DNA of 64,000 nucleotides, from contig CAIIXF020000003.1 of assembly GCA_903813345.2 (NCBI GenBank), positions 10,182,931 through 10,246,930 of the forward strand, in the 5' to 3' direction. The stretch comes from Owenia fusiformis. Its lineage: Eukaryota > Annelida > Polychaeta > Sabellida > Oweniidae. Below the pieces are notes generated by a model that saw nothing but the letters and a program-made list of their open reading frames with translations, was not told the DNA's origin and did no database searches. Of the stretch, positions 56,701 to 64,000 are shown one piece after another (position 1 is the first letter of the stretch; every line of letters starts with the position of its first letter). A program made the translations under genes and the position numbers.

Positions 56701-59700
56701 TTTCAAAGGCTCTCATTATATTAAGCTGTACTCAGTCTATATCACGTATTTTACACTTCAAAAAAAACATATTCCAATTGACTTAACATGGGGCACCAAA
56801 TTTAGCGATTTTGAGCTTTCAAAACGCCATAATAGCATCCGAACCGGAAGACGGATCGAAATTTGGTTTGCAGATTTGGATTCCTGAGATTCAATCATCT
56901 ATTCATAACTCAAAAGTTAAATTTGGAAAACTTTTATTTTGACCTACATTTCCGACACCATATCTCAAAAGTAGGTCAAAATACTTTCTGACAGCAAAAG
57001 GCTAACACTATTAGCACACTCTTGGCTACATGTATACACAATTTCGAAGAATATGATTAAAGTGTTTTTATTTGAAGCTTCTAGCTCAATTTTGAAGGAA
57101 GTTACATACATTGTTGTAAATTCAAAACAAATCTTACACGCTTTCTAATGATATATGTTAAGGGGGGAAGTGCCAAAAACTCTCAGATTATTTATCACGA
57201 TTTGTTCTTTTAGTTATTAGAACTCGTGTACTTGTAAATACTTGCAAATAGGATCCTCTTGTAAAAACAAGTACATGTACTTGATGAGTTTTTCCGACCA
57301 AAAAACAAACTGATTTTTTAAAATCAATGTTATGCTCTTTCAGATATTCATGAGCATGCAAAAAATGTGTATCCAATATTATCTCCTTTGAAGGAGACGC
57401 ATTTTAATTTTTTAAAATGTTTTATTCTCTCTGGGTGTATGTGTTATATGACCCCAAAGCATTCCTATCATACCTTTATCTTCACTACGTCGGACCATTT
57501 CAGCTATACGTTCTTCGTCGGTCATCTCCGATTGTTTCTGCATGCAACTCTGGTCAGCTCCATTTCCTATATCAGTAAGGCTACGCCTCATGGCCTCCTG
57601 TAACTGTGCATCTTCACTCAATCCACCTGTAATCCAAAAAGTAGTATTATACATGGCCTATAGATGTTTAGTAAAAATATTTCTGTGTGATCAAAATCGA
57701 TAGCTTTCATCTCAAAAATGAGTCAAAATACTTCAGACGATAAAAAGCTAACGCCATAAGCATACTCTTTGCTATATGTATACCAAAGGAGCACGTAGGT
57801 TATCGTTATTGCTCAGAACTTCTGAATCTCAAAAACAGTGATGTTACAATAATAAAGGCAGAAGCTAAAGTTGACAAACATATGATAGTTAAACTGAGTA
57901 TCTCAAAAACTGATTCAATAGGTAAAGGTTCAGATGTAGTGATAGGATGTACACAAAAACAGCTTTGTGCAGTTTGTTTGACAGAAAAATACTTAGAACA
58001 TAGAAGTGATAATAATGAATCTTTGTTTGTGCTCACTAATGGGTGTTCATTAAACAGATCTTGTTTCATAGATCACGTGAAAATTTCCATGGCTATGTTA
58101 GGGTATGACTCGAGTAAGTACTCGGGCCATTCGTTTAGAATTGGCGGAGCAACTTCAGGTGGCAACGTTGGTCTGAAAGACTGGGAGATAAAAGCCATGG
58201 GGAGGTGGTCTAGCCAATGTTATCAACGTTATGTGCGTACGTCAGTCGACTACTTGAGCAAGTTATCAGCTAAATTAACTGAATGTTGATATTAAAGGGT
58301 ATAATATTATTGATATGTGATAACTCTGAAATGATATGTTATGGATGTAAGTAATTGTTGGGCGATCTTTGGGCGGTTTTTATAAAAGTGTTTATGTTCT
58401 TGTTATTTTACGTTTACTTAGTATAATAAAGCATCCGCTCATTTTAAGCCCAACACATTTCTTACTGTTTCAATATTTGTTATTATTTTGATATGCAATA
58501 ACATTAATGGTTATTTGCTTGCAAATTGACTTTAATGAAATGTAATGTTTGAGATAGATGTCGCATCATACATATTGCTAGTTTTTGAAATAGCCGTCAG
58601 AGGCGGGGCATAGTGAACAAAATTTTTCCACGCCCACCCACCCTGTACATGTACTTCATTAATTCATTCGACATATATTGTACAAACGTTTAAAGGGCGG
58701 TTTTTATAAAAGTGTTTATGTTCTTGTTATTTTACGTTTACTTAGTATAATAAAGCATCCGCTCATTTTAAGCCCAACACATTTCTTACTGTTTCAATAT
58801 TTGTTATTATTTTGATATGCAATAACATTAAAATTTTGTTCACTATGCCCCGCCTCTGACGGCTATTTCAAAAACTAGCAATATGTATGATGCGACATCT
58901 ATCTCAAACATTACATTTCATTAAAGTCAATTTGCAAGCAAATAACCATATGTATACCAAAGGAGCACGTAGGTTATCGCAAACAATTTCAAACGATTCT
59001 AACTTGAATTATGAATATTTTCTGATCATGAACATGGGTGTGTCTTTTAGATCCATTCATTATCTTCAAGAAAAGTATTTATATTGATAATTTAGTTATC
59101 AGACCTAAGTGATATTGAAGGGGCAATGGACCAATCAACATACTTTTTCAAAAATGTTGACCTAATTTTCACCATAAACGCAACCTTTTATTATATTGTT
59201 GAATGCATAATTAGAATGTGCTTTGAGACATGTTCGATTTCCTAAATGGAAAAGTTGATTGCTCCATGGACTTAAAAGATACTGAATTGAGATGACCAAA
59301 ATGAACTGAAACCAATGGATAGCATGAGAATTTTCAATGGAGAAATAACATGGGGAACACTTATCTTTAAGCAATTACGTTTTTCTTTGAAGAACTATTT
59401 GATACATCAAAATAGAGAATAGTAATGCATAAAACATTGTAAAAAATGATTGCATTTTTGGTGAAAATGGGGTCAACATCTTTGAAAAAGTGTGTCGATG
59501 GGTTGATTGCTAGTTAAATATCTCCGAGTTTGTTTGACTTTATTATTACTGCATATAATTTTCTTTGAGATAATAAATCGATCTAAAAGATAAACCTGTT
59601 TTCATTGTCAGAAAATAGTCATAATCCAAGATACAACCTTCTGAAATTGTTTGCGATAACCTACGTGCTCCTTTCGAAGAATATTATAAAAGTGTAATGT

Positions 59701-62700
59701 CAGAATCGTAAAATAAGGGAAAAGTGAATTTGACCTAGATTTTGACCTAAGCATTTTATCTGTTTATTGTCCAAATTGTAAACCAAGGTAGATGTTGAGG
59801 TCTGGTTCTATTGTAGGCTTTCATTAAGTTCATTAAGTTGGCTGTATCCAGGCTGCATCTCTCTTGTAATGACTTCAGTATGAATGAAATGTCCCTTGGT
59901 GTTCTGGTCCTGGATTGTGGTATCGGTTCTCGATTGGAGGGGGGAGAGGGTGTTAGACATTGTTTCTTTTCAAGTTAGATCATGGTTTTGGGATATATAG
60001 GATCTACTTTTCTTATGACAGATTTACACTTACAGTTTGCTTTTCTTGTTTGGTTTCCTTAAAGTTTTTAGTCACCCTTCACTTTTGGCATTTGAGCTTA
60101 AATATTCGTATTTTTACAATTCATAATTTTCTTCAGCCCCATTGACGTAACATTGAAAAGAAAAATAACGATTTTTGAGATTTCAAAATGCCATAACTTA
60201 CAAACCGGAAGTGGGATCGAATAATGGTTTTCAGATTTTGATTCCTGAGAAAATTTAACTCTTATTCCATAATTCACACAGTAAATTGGTCAAAATGGGT
60301 CAAATGGGTCAAAATGCTTTTCTGACGGCAAAAGGGTAACACCATGAGCGTGCTCTTTGCTATCAAAGTCGATTTTTAGGTCCATTTCTATTGTAGGATT
60401 TCATTAAGTTGGCTGCATCCAGTCTGAATCTCGTGCTTTTACAACTTATAATTTTTTCAGCCCCATTGACTTAACATATGACATCAAAATGAAGATTTTT
60501 GAGATTTCAAAACGCCATTACTTCCAAATCGAAAGTTGGAACAAAATTTGCAGATTTGAATTCCTGAGAAATTTTTTCACTTGTTCCATAAGTCATACTT
60601 TGAATTTGGAGAACTTTTCTGCTGACCTACGTTTTGACACTTATTTTTCAAAAAACTGTAAGAGTGATCAAAAAACGATTTGCTTTCGGAATAAGCTATT
60701 TTCTAAGATACATGATGCAAAAAATGGAGCGAAAATATTGAAGGATGATTTAGAAAATAGGTCAAATAGTGAAAACACAAGATTTGACCTAGTTCTTGAA
60801 CTTTGACCTAGATAAAATGCTGACCTAATTTCCCATGATTCTAGACACAAGAAGAAGAAGAAGAAAAAGAATAAGAAAGAAAACAGGCAAAAGCAATAGA
60901 CTCCAAATGAAAATCTGGAGTCTAATGATCGTGCATGCTTCATTTATATAATTAAAGTAAGTCAACAAAATGACGAATGGTTTCGTTAGAAACCAGGATA
61001 CTTGTTTTGACGAACGAGACAACAAATTCAACACAGACGTCTGGTTTTTCAAAAACCTTTTAGAAGCCTACTATGAATAAACAGAGGAAAATATTTACAT
61101 GTTCTCTTGCCAAAACGAAAGTCATGAATTGTGGTAACAATGCCATTGTATAAACTTGAAAAATATTTGGTACATGTAAGTGGATGTTCTTACTTGATAA
61201 ATAATAAATACTATTCTTTAACCTACTTAAGGTCTAAATGCTTTCTTCTTCCCTCCTCAAAATGTAAATATGATGTAATAGTGAACCCTGAACCATATTC
61301 AGAACGACACAATAAAGGACCTTATACACCCTCCATTGGGATCTCCCCATGGGAAAAAAAATAATTCATCTGATTTTTCAAAATGAGTATTCTGCTTCAA
61401 TTATTACATTTATATGCACACTAGTATCTTGTTGACCTATATTCAGCACTGTATTGATGTATAGGCCACTTATTAGGGTCATAATTCAATCATGAAGTGT
61501 AGAGGCATAGATTCCAAACCAGGAAATATTTTTGTGTCTGTCTAAATCCATTTACATCCTACGCATCCCTGCATCTTATCCAAATATGTTACTACATAAT
61601 GAAATATAATAGTATAATCTTTGGTTTTACAAACTTGTATGATATTTGATAAGTGTAAAAGTTGTTTTTGGAGCATTTTTCTATAGCCATTTTGTAGGGA
61701 AAAAATGATGAAAAAATGTACAATCTTTTAATTTTAAGTATGACCTGAATCGATTGCAAACTTCATATTTGCACATTTGATGAGATAAACCATTTGTGTC
61801 GTATTGTGAAATTATTAAGTTTGCAATCGATTCAGGTCATAGTGTATTTTTGGTATTTCTGTGATAATCAATGGAAACCAATGGCCTCTATTGGGATCTG
61901 CTGATATCCTCATGTTAAGTCAATGGTGCACAGCCCCATGTAAGTCAATACAACCTTTTCTGAACGAAATGATCCCTATCTCAGCTTATGTGTGTCCGAG
62001 CACTTTAATATTTTCCAAAGTATTATATGACATTTTATTCTTCATGTTACACCTACGAATGATTCATTTTGACCATAGGGATATTTGCCAATAATTGCAC
62101 CTTGTCCTTTTGTAACAATAAAAAGCGAAAAATTCTACTATTCATTGTGTTTGCGATGCAATCATGCCAAAAAATGTGTAAAGTGTATCAACATTATTCT
62201 AAATGCTTATTAAGATAAACATAAGTATTTTTCTTAATGAATAAATCTTACTTTTTATAATTTATTTATTATTCATTAAAGGTAAATACAATTGTGTTGT
62301 ATTTACTAGACAGATGGATGGATGGATGGATGGATGGATGGATGGATGGATGGGGGGTGGTGGGGTAGATGGGTGGATGGAGGATCTTCTTTTTCTGATT
62401 TTTATTGCATGAAAACATTATTCAACAAGGGGTTTAAATCTTCTTCAAAAGTAGAATGGTTTGAAAGTCTAGTTTTGAAGATGTCAATTTTCGGTGACCA
62501 GAATTATGCTAAAAACAATGGATGGCATGAGTTTTACCTTCAAAAAACATGGGATATGTGGTTTTCAATTTTAGCACTTTTCAAAACCAATCCTCTATCT
62601 GAAATTGTTAATAATGGTGTAGAAGAAACTTTTGATATAACTTCACTTGAAAGAAAACATATTGTTTGAATAAAAAACATTGTATTTATTGTAAAAAAAT

Positions 62701-63213
62701 AGTCATGGTTAAAGATATGACAGTCCATGGGATATGTGGTTTTCAACTTTAGCGCATTCCAAAACCCATCCTCTTTCAGAAATTGTTAATAATAGTGTGG
62801 AGAGACTTTTGATATGTTTAAATTGAAAAAATAAGATCATCTCTTTAGAAAATAAGCCTTACATTTTAAAAAAAGTTTCAAGATGGGGTTCTAATTTTTC
62901 AGAGAGCTGGATTGATATTTTATTATCATGGGGATTTCACTTGAAAGAAAACATATTGTTTTCATAAAAAACATTGTGTTTATGGTCAAAAAATACTCAT
63001 GGTTAAAGATATGACAGTCTAAAATCACTTTGTGGCTACTTTTAACAAAACTATTTTATAAAACTACTGTTTACAGTGACGGGTTTTACGGGTTGGGGCA
63101 AGGCGGGACGACGAGTTATAAGTTTCGATTTGATATACTATAATTATTAACTAGGCTAGTTTAATTAAATTCTTTGTTTTATACTTACCAGTTTGATAAT
63201 CTGTCCCTGCCAT
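53734..63213 (-). CDS. UIM-GIMAP fusion GTPase, gene 2 (three-exon model)
   Basis: Proposed exons are 63213-63189 (MAGTDYQT, donor ACTG/GTAAGT), 57626-57474 (acceptor ATTACAG, donor AAAG/GTATGA) and 55199-53734 (acceptor ATTTTCAG). All junctions are phase 1 and the sum, 1644 nt, is 547 codons plus stop. The middle exon holds one good ubiquitin-interacting motif, [13 protein letters not shown] (L-x-x-A-x-x-x-S core), and a weaker one, [14 protein letters not shown]. The last exon carries the AIG1 GTPase: [38 protein letters not shown] and FIDNRLK. About 260 residues of EKR-rich coiled coil follow, then a hydrophobic tail ([17 protein letters not shown]) likely to touch membrane. The P-loop lies upstream of the first in-exon Met (55131), confirming the longer exon. 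A role in ubiquitin-linked defence or membrane remodelling is inference. Exon 1 is the least certain part. Confidence 0.8.
55487..55672. repeat. Short inverted-repeat element in GIMAP gene 2 intron
   Basis: AGCGGGCAATTAGGGAGTTT (from 55500) and its split complement (AAACTCCCTAAT ... GCCCGC to 55670) enclose about 110 bp. It is a MITE-like remnant. Confidence 0.5.
55840..56270. repeat. Hexamer minisatellite GGACTT/GGACCT/GGACTG
   Basis: About 430 bp of tandem, imperfect 6-bp units with 12- and 18-bp higher-order periods (for example CTGGACTTGGACCTGGAC). It lies in the intron between the UIM and GTPase exons of GIMAP gene 2. Confidence 0.9.
56336..57090. repeat. Diverged ~480-bp repeat, first cluster
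   Basis: Two successive diverged copies share TTCAAAACGCCATAA, GAAATTTGGTTTGCAGATTT, TCTCAAAAGTGGGTCAAAAT and GCTAACACTATTAGCACACTC blocks. Further partial copies lie at 57640-57805 and 59680-60830. The family surrounds the UIM exon. Confidence 0.7.
57806..58947 (+). mobile_element. Tyrosine-recombinase element remnant
   Basis: A fossil of 1142 bp inserted in other repeat DNA. Its left half (to 58289) reads as the C-terminal catalytic part of a eukaryotic tyrosine recombinase: [12 protein letters not shown] at the start of the domain, then [17 protein letters not shown] and YQRYVR with the expected His, Arg and Tyr. The right half contains a 137-bp direct repeat (58371-58507 and 58695-58831) followed in one case by a 119-bp segment and in the other by its inverse (58508-58626 and 58831-58948). 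Split direct and inverted terminal repeats suggest a DIRS/Ngaro-type end; a Crypton is the alternative. It is broken, and only part of the element is present. Confidence 0.6.
58962..59671. mobile_element. MITE with GGAGCACGTAGGTTATCGCA ends
   Basis: 29-bp inverted ends (58962-58990 and 59643-59671), without mismatch as far as seen, bound 710 bp with no coding capacity. The recombinase remnant lies beside the left end, where the first bases of the MITE are repeated at 57788-57805. The MITE itself sits in the ~480-bp repeat family. Superfamily not assigned. Confidence 0.7.
59680..60830. repeat. Diverged ~480-bp repeat, second cluster
   Basis: At least two further degraded copies of the 56336-57090 family (TTTCAAAATGCCATAACTT near 60180, TTTCAAAACGCCATTACTT near 60505) with the same order of internal blocks. 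The right edge ends in AAGAAGAAGAAG-rich sequence near 60850. Confidence 0.65.
60831..61738. other. Gene-free intronic stretch
   Basis: Part of the proposed first intron of GIMAP gene 2. An A/G-rich run (60845-60885) was seen and nothing else. Confidence 0.4.
61739..61841. repeat. 25-bp perfect inverted repeat
   Basis: TATGACCTGAATCGATTGCA... at 61739-61763 and its exact complement at 61817-61841 surround a 53-bp loop. A short MITE or hairpin; no transcript evidence. Confidence 0.75.
62312..62352. repeat. (GATG)n microsatellite
   Basis: About ten uninterrupted GATG units followed by a G-rich degenerate tail to 62380. Confidence 0.95.
62540..63022. repeat. Degenerate tandem repeat of about 180 bp
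   Basis: Blocks ATGGGATATGTGGTTTTCAA, TCAGAAATTGTTAATAATRG and GAAAGAAAACATATTGTTT plus CATGGTTAAAGATATGACAG recur two or three times, partly reordered. One copy keeps an open frame (62322-62669) without known motifs. Confidence 0.55.
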
Positions 63214-63280
63214 GTTCTTTGCGCACTTATCCTTAATATTTAAAATTTCAAGGCGAAGTCTTCTCGAATCTAAGTCCAAA

Positions 63281-63318
63281 GCGAAAGACGGTAGAGCGAA
63301 AGACGCGCGTAGTATATA
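63281..63318 (-). promoter_or_regulatory. Putative promoter of GIMAP gene 2
   Basis: Minus-strand TATATA at 63318-63313, about 100 bp before the proposed start ATG (63213). Two direct copies of GCGAAAGACG (plus-strand reading, 63281-63290 and 63296-63305) lie just downstream. The first sits in AAGCGAAA, which fits the AANNGAAA core of interferon-regulatory-factor sites; whether it acts so here is speculation. Confidence 0.3.
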
Positions 63319-64000
63319 ACCTAGTGCCTAGAATGATAAAAACGTTCAACTCTAGATCGATGGAGTCAATCAATTTAGTATTTACTTTACAAACAATGAC
63401 GTGTAAATCTTTTATCCCTTGACTTGACACAGGCTCTCAATATACACGCCGTTTTCTCAGTAAATATTATGTTTTATATCTTAACCAATGGCATGTGTTT
63501 AATTATCCATCGAATGTTATCTAAGATACAAAGTATTTTGTGAGGAGCGTTCGGTGTTTAGTATCGGCGTTTGGCATCTGTAACACGTTTTAATTTAAAC
63601 TAGTTTGTGACAAGTTGTCATATAAGTTCCTATTCTTTGCTTTGGTAAATACAAATCATGGTCGTCTGATCTATACTTTGAAGAGATGAATGTAGTAAGA
63701 AACAGTTTCATTTTGACATTGATTTAATGTAAAACATGTTCGGATGATAAAAGTTTAACTTATTGTAGTTTCTGCCTTTTTGTGAGTCAAGCGTGATACC
63801 AAAGGGTAACAACAAAGTATAAACTAATTGTTGCCAATCATACTAATTCTAATTATTTATTTTATGATAAATGTGTTGTAAAACTATACAAATCAATTTC
63901 TCTAATAAATCGGCTTTTTCTAAAATATTTGTAATAGCAAATGGATTGCATAATTAACAGGCTTATCATTCCAATAAGTGCAAATTCATTTGGGAAACAA
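63319..64000. other. Upstream flank of GIMAP gene 2
   Basis: No exon, repeat or RNA gene recognised up to the window end. Confidence 0.4.

Noticed and set aside
62322-62669. 115-codon frame after the GATG microsatellite
   Set aside because: Starts within the microsatellite and runs through a degenerate tandem repeat; no known motif.

Overview
The window looks like nuclear DNA of an AT-rich, marine-type invertebrate. It has short phase-1 exons with clean GT/AG borders, an AIG1/GIMAP GTPase pair, a small TauE/SafE-type transporter family, and many DNA transposons, foldback palindromes and LTR elements. A mollusc (perhaps a bivalve) fits best, because GIMAP genes are expanded there. That is inference; no rRNA, tRNA or mitochondrial marker is present to settle it.

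Layout. 1-5.8 kb: a minisatellite, a coiled-coil exon split by a mariner copy, and a Tc1/mariner-type copy with long inverted ends. 5.8-7.2 kb: a GIMAP gene on the minus strand, two exons visible. 7.2-14.7 kb: non-autonomous elements and foldbacks. 14.7-42.3 kb: a duplicated TauE/SafE-like transporter locus. Copy A keeps exon 1 (15.26 kb) and a piece of exon 3 (36.6-37.4 kb). Between and next to these lie two young-looking LTR elements: a 6.73-kb Gmr1-like element (16340-23069) with integrase ahead of reverse transcriptase, and a 12.46-kb Ty3/Gypsy element (24144-36605) with 2061-bp LTRs and a third, zinc-finger ORF. Copy B (39030-42326) is an intact three-exon gene. 43-47.3 kb: large hairpins. 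47.8 kb: a frameshifted copy C of transporter exon 1. 48-50.8 kb: more repeats.

53.7-63.2 kb: a second minus-strand GIMAP gene. Its reconstructed model (start exon, exon with ubiquitin-interacting motifs, GTPase/coiled-coil exon) sums to a whole number of codons. Its large introns hold a minisatellite, a diverged half-kilobase repeat, a tyrosine-recombinase remnant and a MITE.

The host genes are the two GIMAP genes (predicted GTP-binding, self-assembling, immune-type proteins) and the transporter family (predicted multi-pass membrane anion carriers). Everything else recognised is mobile or repetitive. The most distinctive points are the UIM-GIMAP fusion, the zinc-finger ORF of the large Gypsy element, the Gmr1 domain order with a repeated leader motif, and the abundance of long hairpin elements. 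All calls come from reading the sequence; no database search was run.
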